A stretch of DNA of 11,769 nt from contig CAZYGI010000101.1 in NCBI GenBank assembly GCA_964647255.1, forward strand, positions 1 through 11,769. Reading direction: 5' to 3'. Source of the stretch: CAWJEL01 sp964647255. Its GTDB lineage: Bacteria; Chloroflexota; Anaerolineae; CG2-30-64-16. The position numbers and the translations under genes are program-made. The notes under the pieces are model-generated. The model saw only the letters and a program-made list of their open reading frames with translations. It was not told where the DNA came from and did not search any database. Within the stretch, counting starts at the first letter, position 1. Each line of letters opens with the position of its first letter. This document shows, piece by piece, positions 1-6,198 of this stretch.

Positions 1-263
1 GCCACGCCATCCGCCTCCGCGTCCCGGTGATCCCCGGCGTCAACGATGATGACGATTCGATCCGGCAGATCGCCGCGTTCGCCGCGTCGCTGCCGCACTT
101 GCAGGGGATTGATCTGCTGCCGTATCACACGACCGCGGCGGACAAGTATGCGCGGCTGAACAAGCCGTACCGGCTGGCTGGCGCGCGGCCGCTGTCGGAT
201 GCGCGGATGGCGGGGATTGCGAGCATCCTGCGCAAGTATGGATTGCAGCCAGGGGTAGGATGA
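1..263 (+). CDS. Glycyl radical enzyme activase (radical SAM), C-terminal fragment
   Basis: This is the last 87 codons of a gene cut by the left edge; the reading frame is open from base 3 and stops at TGA 261-263. The fragment reads RVPVIPGVNDDD near its start, the 'R-x-P-x-I-PG-x-N' strand typical of the late part of the partial TIM barrel in pyruvate-formate-lyase-activating enzymes. It then has GIDLLPYH and DKYARL, the usual C-terminal signature. Such enzymes use a [4Fe-4S] cluster and S-adenosylmethionine to abstract a hydrogen from the glycyl loop of a partner enzyme. The CxxxCxxC cluster motif would lie left of the window, so it cannot be checked. The natural partner is the glycyl radical enzyme starting at 3811, but about 3.5 kb of unrelated genes lies between. 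A decayed second copy of this 3' end lies at 1690-1863. Family is confident; specificity for HypD is inferred from context. Confidence 0.87.
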   Translation, partial: HAIRLRVPVIPGVNDDDDSIRQIAAFAASLPHLQGIDLLPYHTTAADKYARLNKPYRLAGARPLSDARMAGIASILRKYGLQPGVG

Positions 264-299
264 TCGGACGCGGACGAGCGCGGACAAGCGCGGATGGAA
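264..299 (+). repeat. 10-bp-period GCGGAC(G/A)AGC repeat between genes
   Basis: Directly after the activase stop, 'CGGACG' is followed by three 10-base steps: CGGACGAGCG (271-280), CGGACAAGCG (281-290) and CGGATGGAAA (291-300). A closely related stretch (GCGGACGAGC GCAGACGAGC ATGGAT) lies at 11571-11596, where it forms one arm of an inverted repeat. The two occurrences are about 11.3 kb apart and both lie between genes, so this looks like a small dispersed intergenic element rather than chance. Function is unknown; it could be a transcript-end hairpin relic or a filler repeat. Confidence 0.6.
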
Positions 300-314
300 A
301 GCGAGAGCGATCTT

Positions 315-926
315 ATGAGGGTTTATTTCACCCGCCACGGCGAGAGCCACGCCAACGTCCTGCGGCAGATCTCGAATCGCGGGCTGGTGCATCCGCTCAC
401 GCGCACGGGCCGGGAGCAGGCGGTCGCGTTGGCCGATAAGCTCCAGGATCGCGCCATCACGCGGATTTACTCCAGCCCATTGCTGCGCGCCATCGAAACC
501 AGCGTCCTCGTCGCCGATGGGCTAAACGTGGAGTACGAGGTGACGGACGCGCTGCGGGAGTTCGACTGCGGCATCGCCGAAGGCCGGGCCGATGCAGAGG
601 CCTGGGGGCTGTGGCAGTCGGCGGTGGACAACTGGCTGCTGCATCAGCGCCGAGAGTGGCGCATCCCTGGCGGTGAAAGCTTCAATGACCTCCGCGACCG
701 CTTCGTACCGTTCATCGAGGGGCTTGTCGCCCAATACGGCAATACCGATGCCAACCTCCTGTGCGTCAGCCACGGCGGCCTCCTCTGGATGATGCTGCCG
801 CTGGTGCTGACGAACGTGGACCACGACCTGATGGCGAGGCACGGGTTCGCCAATACCACGTGCATCGTGTCGGAGCTAAGGCCGGACGGCCTGCGCTGTG
901 TTGAATGGGATGGTGACAAGATTTGA
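315..926 (+). CDS. Histidine phosphatase family protein (phosphoglycerate mutase-like, branch 1)
   Basis: This is a 203-residue protein if the ATG at 315 is used. An in-frame ATG at 294 would add seven residues, but it overlaps the repeat and has no ribosome site, while GAGAG sits just upstream of 315. The phosphate pocket is complete: YFTRHGES at residues 4-11 gives Arg7 and the phospho-accepting His8; SSPLLRAIET supplies Arg58; REFDCG around Glu82 supplies the acid; VSHGG gives the second His at 153. GGES at 119-122 is also typical. These enzymes hydrolyse phosphate monoesters, or more rarely isomerise phosphoglycerates, in the cytoplasm; the substrate cannot be read from sequence. It stands alone, 50 bases after the activase, with a lower-GC gap behind it. 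No fusion or damage is seen. Family is secure, role unknown. Confidence 0.9.
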   Translation: MRVYFTRHGESHANVLRQISNRGLVHPLTRTGREQAVALADKLQDRAITRIYSSPLLRAIETSVLVADGLNVEYEVTDALREFDCGIAEGRADAEAWGLWQSAVDNWLLHQRREWRIPGGESFNDLRDRFVPFIEGLVAQYGNTDANLLCVSHGGLLWMMLPLVLTNVDHDLMARHGFANTTCIVSELRPDGLRCVEWDGDKI

Positions 927-937
927 GACGTATCTCA
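924..937. other. Short perfect inverted repeat over the phosphatase stop codon
   Basis: TGAGA-CGTA-TCTCA: two 5-base arms with a 4-base loop, beginning on the stop codon itself. It is too short and lacks the T-run needed for a convincing intrinsic terminator. It may be an operator half-site or chance. Confidence 0.2.
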
Positions 938-989
938 TGTGCGCTTCACTTCAGTCATAGGGCATGATAGATAGATTCGCCTTGGTAAC

Positions 990-1019
990 TTGGTTTGTTT
1001 GGTGAATTCGGAGTAGAAT
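990..1019 (+). promoter_or_regulatory. Candidate sigma-70-type promoter for the toxin-antitoxin pair
   Basis: The -10-like hexamer TAGAAT (1014-1019) matches TATAAT at five of six bases. It follows TTGGTT (990-995), a three-of-six -35 match, across an 18-base spacer. It lies in the AT-richer gap between the phosphatase and the toxin start. Downstream, GTGCC (1051-1055) and GGCAC (1073-1077) form weak inverted arms that could be an operator; type II antitoxins of this kind usually repress their own promoter. Inferred from sequence only. Confidence 0.35.
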
Positions 1020-1105
1020 GAGCAATCGTAGGGTGGGAAGGAATAACGCTGTGCCGTAGACAAATGGCGTGTGGCACGCATCGTTGAACACCAAAGGGAG
1101 CGAGA

Positions 1106-1378
1106 ATGCAGTTCGAGTGGGATCCCAAGAAGGCGGAGAGCAATCTGCGCAAACACGGCGTGTCCTTCGAAGAAGCTGCAACGGTGTTCGAGGATGACTT
1201 ATCTCTGACCGGTGATGACCCGCATCATTCAGTCAATGAGCCGCGACAGATCACCTTCGGCGTCTCCAGTGTCGGACACCTGTTAGTCGTCTTACATACT
1301 GAACGAGGTGAACGCATTCGAATCATCAGCGCCAGATTGGTCACCGGCCCAGAAAGGAAGATTTATGAAGAAGGCTGA
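1106..1378 (+). CDS. brnT: BrnT-family toxin (DUF497) of a type II toxin-antitoxin system
   Basis: The protein has 90 residues. It opens with FEWDPKKAESNLRKHGVSFEEA and continues with VFEDD, the classic start of the BrnT/DUF497 family (W-D-x-x-K-x-x-x-N-x-x-K-H-G-V-x-F). It ends with RIRIISARLVTGPERKIYEE, matching the family's 'R-I-I-S-A-R-x-A-x-x-x-E-R-x-x-Y' tail. BrnT is a RelE-like fold ribonuclease that blocks translation. The family's catalytic Arg and His/Lys types are present in the expected blocks, so the toxin looks intact. Start is supported by AAGGGAG at 1094-1100, five bases upstream. Its last 14 bases overlap the antitoxin gene in another frame, the usual toxin-first brnTA order. 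Base composition is AT-richer than the flanking metabolic genes, as expected of a mobile addiction module. Confidence 0.92.
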   Translation: MQFEWDPKKAESNLRKHGVSFEEAATVFEDDLSLTGDDPHHSVNEPRQITFGVSSVGHLLVVLHTERGERIRIISARLVTGPERKIYEEG

Positions 1379-1628
1379 CATGGCTTCTGACGAACTGCGC
1401 TCTGAATACCACCGCGAGGACTTCGGGGTCATGGTGCGCGGAAAGTATGCCGCGCGCGTCAGGGACTCCTCCAACATCGTTGTCCTAGACCCGGAGATAG
1501 CTCAGGCATTCCCGAACGCGCAGGCGGTCAACCAGGCCTTGCGCGGCCTGCTCGATCTCGCCAAGGCAAGCGCTCGGCTCACTCCGGAGCCTCCCCCAAG
1601 TCATCCACAAACGACGTCGGCCAGATAG
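1365..1628 (+). CDS. brnA: Antitoxin partner of BrnT (BrnA-like, divergent)
   Basis: I take the ATG at 1365 because AAAGGAAG lies at 1353-1360 and it gives the usual small overlap with the toxin. A longer frame open from 1308 would lie entirely inside the toxin gene. The 87-residue protein has an acidic N-terminus (DELRSEYHREDF), a central VRGKYAARV, a strand-like segment with VVLDPEIAQAFPNAQAVNQAL and a helix GLLDLAKASARL, then a short Pro-rich tail. This layout matches the antitoxin type that accompanies many DUF497 toxins rather than the classic Brucella BrnA ribbon-helix-helix, so the call rests on position and general resemblance. It should neutralise the toxin and bind the shared promoter. 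No damage is seen. Confidence 0.75.
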   Translation: MKKADMASDELRSEYHREDFGVMVRGKYAARVRDSSNIVVLDPEIAQAFPNAQAVNQALRGLLDLAKASARLTPEPPPSHPQTTSAR

Positions 1629-1689
1629 CTCCCGGTGGCGCTGTCTTCGTCGCTGCCCGGCGTCCTCCAGCGAGATGCAGTTGCCACGG

Positions 1690-1863
1690 GACGCGTTCGC
1701 CGCGTCGCTGCTGCACTTGCAGGGGATCGACCTGTTGCCGTAGCATACGATTGCGGCGGACAAATACGCGTGGATGAACAAGTCGTACAAGTTGGCCGGC
1801 GCGCGGCCGCGGTCAGAGGCGCCGATGGTGGAGATTGCGGCCATCGTGCATGCGTTCGCCTGA
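1690..1863 (+). pseudogene. Decayed second copy of the activase 3' end
   Basis: Bases 1693-1845 align without any gap to bases 75-227 of the activase gene at the left edge. I count 25 mismatches in 153 bases (about 84% identity), at a constant offset of 1618. Both copies read AFAASL, HLQGIDLLP, AADKYA and LAGARP. In this copy the Tyr codon of LLPYH is TAG (1741-1743), a stop, and conserved positions such as the KPYRL segment have drifted. Homology fades after about 1845, ending at TGA 1861-1863, and I find none upstream of about 1690. No start codon or radical-SAM cluster motif remains, so this is a non-functional relic. The 304-base stretch 1629-1932 holds only this relic plus short spacers; I see nothing else convincing in it. 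Confidence 0.85.
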
Positions 1864-1914
1864 GGTCCCATCTAATCTCAACAGGAAGAGCCGTCCGGGC
1901 AATTGCGGTCAGCA

Positions 1915-1920
1915 AGGAGG
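1915..1920 (+). promoter_or_regulatory. Ribosome binding site that sets the methyltransferase start
   Basis: A full AGGAGG lies 12 bases before the in-frame GTG at 1933. The first in-frame ATG (1951) has no such site, and frame codons further upstream would place this site inside the gene. GTG 1933 is therefore the preferred start, though the spacing is somewhat long. Confidence 0.55.
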
Positions 1921-1932
1921 CACAAAAAAGCC

Positions 1933-3006
1933 GTGGTTTACGCAAAAGCGATGCAGCCTGCTTTTCTTTTGCCAGAAGCAGCCAGGTTCCCTTCCACACG
2001 ATACCAGGGCAGCAAAGCCAAACTGGCCGACTGGATTTGGGGGCAGATCACCGATCTCGACTTCAAGTCATGTCTTGACGCGTTCGGTGGCACAGGCAGT
2101 GTTGCTTATCGTTTAAAGCAGGCCGGCAAGGCAGTCACGTACAATGACATCCTAAAATTCAACTATCACTTCGGGGAGGCTCTGATCGCCAATAGCACGG
2201 CGAGGCTGGATCCGCAGGACCTCGAGATGATTCTTCGCCGCCACTCGGAGCTTCGCTATCCGACGTTCGTTCAGGACACCTTCCACGATGTCTATTTTAC
2301 TGACGTCGAAAATGCCTGGCTGGATCAGACAATCACCAACATCGGCCAGATTGGTGACCCAGCGCGTTACAGCCTGGCCTTCTTCGCGCTGTGTCAGGCG
2401 TGCATCGTCAAACGGCCGTATAACCTGTTTCATCGCAAGAACCTCTACGTGCGTTTTGCTGAAGTGGAGCGCTCCTTCGGTAATAAGACGAGTTGGGATC
2501 GGCCGTTCGAAGAATGGTTCCGCATTTTCGTTGAAGAAGCAAATCAGGCGGTCTTTGATAATGGTTGTTTGAATCGAGCCTACAATCTGGACGCCGTTGA
2601 AGTCCCAGGCGACTTTGACCTGGTGTACGTTGATACGCCTTACATTCCGAAATCCGGTGTCGGGGTGGATTACCTCGACTTCTACCATTTTTTGGAAGGA
2701 CTGACGATCTACGACGAGTGGGACCGGCATGTTGACCGTCATTCCAAGCACTTGCGCTTCAAACCCAGACCAAACGAATGGACGGACAAGAGCCGGATAC
2801 ACACAGCTTTTGAGAGACTCTTCGGCAGGTTTCAGAACAGCATCCTGGTGGTGTCCTATCGAAGCGATGGGATTCCATCAATCGAAGACCTGGTCGAAAT
2901 TCTGCGTCGGTACAAGGCAAACGTACGCGTTGAGCATTACGGACAGTACAAATACGCGCTTTCGACCAACGGGCAATCAGAAGAAGTTCTTTTGATCGGG
3001 CAATAG
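1933..3006 (+). CDS. Adenine-specific DNA methyltransferase, D12 class (type II R-M)
   Basis: The protein has 357 residues from GTG 1933. Near the N-terminus RYQGSKAKLADW (about 23-34) is the D12-class motif X. CLDAFGGTGSVAY (about 48-60) is motif I, the FxGxG loop that binds S-adenosylmethionine. VYVDTPYIP (about 231-239) is the catalytic motif IV. The order X-I-target region-IV is that of the alpha group, so it should transfer a methyl group to adenine N6. Motif IV reads DTPY where DPPY is the common form. It is followed by GVDYLDFYHFLEG, which I believe is shared by a subfamily of these enzymes. The sequence does not resemble M.EcoRV as I remember it, although the next gene is EcoRV-like. 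The stop is ten bases before that gene, whose ribosome site overlaps it, so the two form one unit. It should protect host DNA at the nuclease's sites. The gene is AT-richer than its flanks, suggesting transfer. Confidence 0.9.
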   Translation: MVYAKAMQPAFLLPEAARFPSTRYQGSKAKLADWIWGQITDLDFKSCLDAFGGTGSVAYRLKQAGKAVTYNDILKFNYHFGEALIANSTARLDPQDLEMILRRHSELRYPTFVQDTFHDVYFTDVENAWLDQTITNIGQIGDPARYSLAFFALCQACIVKRPYNLFHRKNLYVRFAEVERSFGNKTSWDRPFEEWFRIFVEEANQAVFDNGCLNRAYNLDAVEVPGDFDLVYVDTPYIPKSGVGVDYLDFYHFLEGLTIYDEWDRHVDRHSKHLRFKPRPNEWTDKSRIHTAFERLFGRFQNSILVVSYRSDGIPSIEDLVEILRRYKANVRVEHYGQYKYALSTNGQSEEVLLIGQ

Positions 3007-3016
3007 GTGAGGCAAA

Positions 3017-3814
3017 ATGCAAAAGGAAGAATTCAGACAAGCATTGGCCGAACACTTCGGCGATTTCGAAAAAGCTCTTGCATCGGAATCGGGCGACTGG
3101 ACAGTCAAGGGCTTCATTGACATTTACCGGAACATCTATACCATCTCCGTAGACACGAAGGTAATCTCCAAAATCATAGAACTCATGCTTTTTCCGCTCA
3201 TCCTTCAGTTTGCGGACAGGCATAGCTATCGAATGGTGTTGTGCGAGCACCAGAACCACTATCCTGACCTCACGTTTGTGGATTCGGACGGAACAAGATT
3301 CGCCCTCGACATCAAGAGCACCTATCGCACCGGTCCACAGACGGCGAGCGGCTTCACTCTGGGAGCTTTCACCGGATATTTCCGAGACCGGACTTCTACC
3401 AAGAACTGCTCTTTCCCCTACGCCGACTACGCAGGGCACTTCGTTCTTGGCGTGATCTACAGCCGGAGCGCTGAGATCACGGATGAACGACTCGTTTACA
3501 CGCTGGATGATCTCCCCAACATCGTGTCGGTGGTCAAAGATTTCACCTTTATCGTGCAGGAGAAGTGGCGCATTGCCGGTGAACTGCCGGGCAGTGGGAA
3601 CACAAAGAATATCGGTTCGATCCATGACATCAACGGCCTGATACAAGGCGCGGGGCCTTTTGCGCCGCTTGGTGAGACAGTCTTCGATGATTACTGGATG
3701 AACTATCTGACGGAAGACATGGCTAGGGCGATAGACTCGACTGTGCCATACCGAAATCTCAGAGAATACGCCAGATGGCGTAACCCCGACCAGAAGCTGA
3801 GGAAGGAAATATGA
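3017..3814 (+). CDS. EcoRV-like type II restriction endonuclease
   Basis: The 265-residue protein lines up with EcoRV, with a constant ten-residue offset through the catalytic and recognition regions. VDTKVISKIIELM matches the EcoRV segment holding Thr37, Lys38 and Glu45 (here 47, 48, 55). QNHYPDLT gives the catalytic Asp84 (EcoRV Asp74). LDIKSTY gives Asp98 and Lys100 (EcoRV Asp90, Lys92), completing the PD-(D/E)xK site. PGSGNTKNIGSIH puts the base-reading loop at 192-196, equal to EcoRV 182-186, with both Gly and the Asn kept. FTLG and DYW are shared as well. EcoRV cuts GATATC to blunt ends with Mg2+, so the same target is predicted. The only GATATC I found in this window is at 9927-9932. 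The gene appears intact. Its stop overlaps the next gene's ATG (ATGA, 3811-3814). Family call is strong; specificity is inferred. Confidence 0.93.
   Translation: MQKEEFRQALAEHFGDFEKALASESGDWTVKGFIDIYRNIYTISVDTKVISKIIELMLFPLILQFADRHSYRMVLCEHQNHYPDLTFVDSDGTRFALDIKSTYRTGPQTASGFTLGAFTGYFRDRTSTKNCSFPYADYAGHFVLGVIYSRSAEITDERLVYTLDDLPNIVSVVKDFTFIVQEKWRIAGELPGSGNTKNIGSIHDINGLIQGAGPFAPLGETVFDDYWMNYLTEDMARAIDSTVPYRNLREYARWRNPDQKLRKEI
3800..3814 (+). promoter_or_regulatory. ATGA stop-start overlap and ribosome site joining endonuclease to hypD
   Basis: AGGAAGGA (3800-3807), inside the last codons of the endonuclease, stands just before ATG 3811 of the glycyl radical enzyme. The endonuclease stop TGA (3812-3814) shares three of its bases with the ATGATC start. 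This layout permits translational coupling between two functionally unrelated genes. Confidence 0.75.
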
Positions 3815-6174
3815 TCACCCCCCGCGTCGCCCAACTTCGCCAGCGCAGCCTGGACGCAATCCCCACCATCTCGGCCGAGCGCGCGGTCCTGATAACCGAG
3901 GCCTACCGCCTGCACGACGGCCTGCTCTCCGCACCGATGCGCCGGGCGCTGGCATTCCGCCACGTGATGGAGCACCGCACGATCACCATCGGCGACGGCG
4001 AGCTGATCGTCGGCGAGAAGGGGCCGGCGCCCAAGGCCACGCCGACCTACCCCGAGCTGTGCTGCCACACCCTGTCCGACCTGGACATCCTGGACTCGCG
4101 CGAGAAGATCCCGTTCCGGGTCAGCTCAGAGACGCGGCAGGTCTACGCCGAGCAGATCATCCCGTTCTGGACAGGCAAGACCATGCGCGAGCGGCTCTTC
4201 GCGGAGATGACGGACGAGTGGCTGGCCGCGTACGAGGCCGGCATTTTCACCGAGTTCATGGAGCAGCGCGCGCCCGGCCACACCGTGCTGGACGACAAGA
4301 TCTACCGCCGGGGGCTGCGGGATTTCCAGGCCGACATTGACGCGGGGCTGGCGCGGCTCGATTACGCGGCCGACCGCGATGCGTACGCGAAGGGCGAGGA
4401 GCTCAAGGCCATGCGTATCGCGCTGGACGCGGTGATCCGCTTCGCCGAGCGGCACGCCGAAAAGGCGTTAGAAATGGCCGCTGTCGAGGTTGATCCGACC
4501 CGCAAGGCCGAGCTTGAGCGCATCGCGGAGGTCTGCACGCGCGTCCCAGCGCACGCGCCGCGCGACTTCTGGGAGGCGCTGCAGGCGTACTGGTTCGTCC
4601 ACCTGGGCGTGACGACCGAATTGAACACCTGGGACGCCTTCTGTCCCGGCCACCTCGACCGCCACCTGGAGCCGTTCTACGCGCGCGGGCTGGCCGATGG
4701 CACGTTGACGCGTGAAATGGCCGAAGAGCTGCTCCAGTGCTTCTGGATCAAGTTCAACAACCAGCCCGCACCGCCGAAAGTTGGCGTCACCGCGGCGGAG
4801 AGCGGCACTTACACCGACTTTGCGCAGATCAACGCAGGCGGCATCCTGGCCGACGGCGCGGACGGCGTCAACGACGTGACCTACCTGGTGCTGGACGTGA
4901 TCGAGGAGATGCGGCTGCTCCAGCCCAGCAGCTCGATCCAGGTCAGCCGCAAGAACCCCGACCGCTTCATCAAACGCGCCGGCAAGATCATCCGCACCGG
5001 GTTCGGCCAGCCGTCGGTCTTCAACGCCGATCTGATCGTGCAGGAGCTGGTGCGGATGGGCAAGACCGTCGAGGACGCGCGGGACGGCGGCTCCTCGGGC
5101 TGCGTCGAGGTGGGCGCGTTCGGCAAGGAGGCGTACATCCTGGCGGGTTACTTCAACATCCCGAAGATGCTGGAGCTGGCGTTGCACGATGGGGTGGATC
5201 CCCGCACCGGCCGGCAACTCGGCCCGCGGACGGGGGACCCGGCGAGCTTCGCCGCGTTCGACGACCTCTTTGCTGCGTTCCTGGCGCAGATGCGGCACTT
5301 CGTCGAGATCAAGGTGCGCGGCAACAGCGTGATTGAGCGGCTGTACGCGACCTACATGCCCGCGCCGTTCCTCTCGACCCTCGTGGACGACTGCATCGCG
5401 AAGGGGCGGGATTATCACGACGGCGGCCCGCGCTACGACACCACCTACATCCAGGGGGTCGGCATCGGCACGATCACCGACGCGCTGTCGGCGATCAAGC
5501 ATCATGTGTTCGAGCAGCAGGATCTCTCCATGGATCGGCTGCTGGCCGCGCTGGACGCGGACTTCGCGGGCTACGAGCGGGAGTGCCAATTATTACTCAA
5601 CCGCACCCCGCGCTACGGCAACGACGACGACGCGGCCGACGCGATCATGGTGCGCGTCTTCAACGCGTTCTTCGACCTGATTGATGGCCGCAAGAACACC
5701 CGCGGCGGGACGTATCACCTGAACATGTTGCCGACGACGTGCCACGTCTACTTCGGCTCGGTGATCGGCGCGACGCCGGACGGACGCCGGGCTCGGACGC
5801 CGCTCTCCGAAGGGATCTCCCCGGTGCAGGGCGCCGACCGCCGCGGCCCCACCGCGGTGATCAAGTCCGCGGCAAAGATGGATCACGCGCGCACCGGCGG
5901 CACGCTGCTCAACCAGAAGTTCGCACCCCAACTCCTCGCGGACGACGCAGGCCTGGACAAACTGACGCAGCTCATCCGCTCCTACTTCCGGTTGGACGGC
6001 CACCACATCCAGTTCAACGTGGTGGATGTGGAAACCTTGCGCGCCGCGCAAGCTCACCCGGAGCAGCACCGCGACCTGATCGTGCGCGTCGCCGGCTACA
6101 GCGATTACTTCTGCGACCTGAGCGTCGCGCTGCAGGACGAGATCATCGCGCGGACGGAGCATCAGTCATTCTGA
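3811..6174 (+). CDS. hypD: trans-4-hydroxy-L-proline dehydratase (glycyl radical enzyme)
   Basis: This 787-residue protein has both glycyl radical hallmarks: GGSSGCVEVG with the thiyl Cys431 and Glu433, and near the C-terminus RVAGYSDYF with the radical-bearing Gly762. Within the superfamily it matches the Clostridioides difficile hydroxyproline dehydratase. At a steady offset of three residues, every active-site position I remember from that enzyme is present: Phe149, His157 (FMEQRAPGH), Asp275 (NTWDAF), Ser331, Phe337, Tyr447 and Thr642. Shared blocks include GELIVGEKG, QGVGIGTITD and GPTAVIKS. The reaction removes water from trans-4-hydroxy-L-proline to give pyrroline-5-carboxylate, which a reductase turns into proline; no such reductase is in this window. 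It needs anaerobiosis and an activase, probably the one at the left edge. It is GC-rich, unlike the preceding restriction genes, so it is likely native. The symbol hypD is also used for an unrelated hydrogenase maturation gene. Confidence 0.93.
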   Translation: MITPRVAQLRQRSLDAIPTISAERAVLITEAYRLHDGLLSAPMRRALAFRHVMEHRTITIGDGELIVGEKGPAPKATPTYPELCCHTLSDLDILDSREKIPFRVSSETRQVYAEQIIPFWTGKTMRERLFAEMTDEWLAAYEAGIFTEFMEQRAPGHTVLDDKIYRRGLRDFQADIDAGLARLDYAADRDAYAKGEELKAMRIALDAVIRFAERHAEKALEMAAVEVDPTRKAELERIAEVCTRVPAHAPRDFWEALQAYWFVHLGVTTELNTWDAFCPGHLDRHLEPFYARGLADGTLTREMAEELLQCFWIKFNNQPAPPKVGVTAAESGTYTDFAQINAGGILADGADGVNDVTYLVLDVIEEMRLLQPSSSIQVSRKNPDRFIKRAGKIIRTGFGQPSVFNADLIVQELVRMGKTVEDARDGGSSGCVEVGAFGKEAYILAGYFNIPKMLELALHDGVDPRTGRQLGPRTGDPASFAAFDDLFAAFLAQMRHFVEIKVRGNSVIERLYATYMPAPFLSTLVDDCIAKGRDYHDGGPRYDTTYIQGVGIGTITDALSAIKHHVFEQQDLSMDRLLAALDADFAGYERECQLLLNRTPRYGNDDDAADAIMVRVFNAFFDLIDGRKNTRGGTYHLNMLPTTCHVYFGSVIGATPDGRRARTPLSEGISPVQGADRRGPTAVIKSAAKMDHARTGGTLLNQKFAPQLLADDAGLDKLTQLIRSYFRLDGHHIQFNVVDVETLRAAQAHPEQHRDLIVRVAGYSDYFCDLSVALQDEIIARTEHQSF

Positions 6175-6198
6175 AGTCAACGCTCTGGAACTACCCCC

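Noticed and set aside
264..299. CRISPR-like short repeats
   Set aside because: The repeat unit is only 10 bases and lacks spacers; it is an intergenic dispersed repeat, not an array.
1485..1999. Minus-strand frames across the antitoxin end and the relic
   Set aside because: They overlap the antitoxin and the activase relic, show no domain, and the relic alignment explains the sequence on the plus strand.
4468..5589. Long open frame (373 codons) on the minus strand inside hypD
   Set aside because: It lies wholly within the strongly supported hypD gene, is rich in Arg/Val/Asp runs typical of the antisense frame of GC-rich DNA, and has no recognisable motif.
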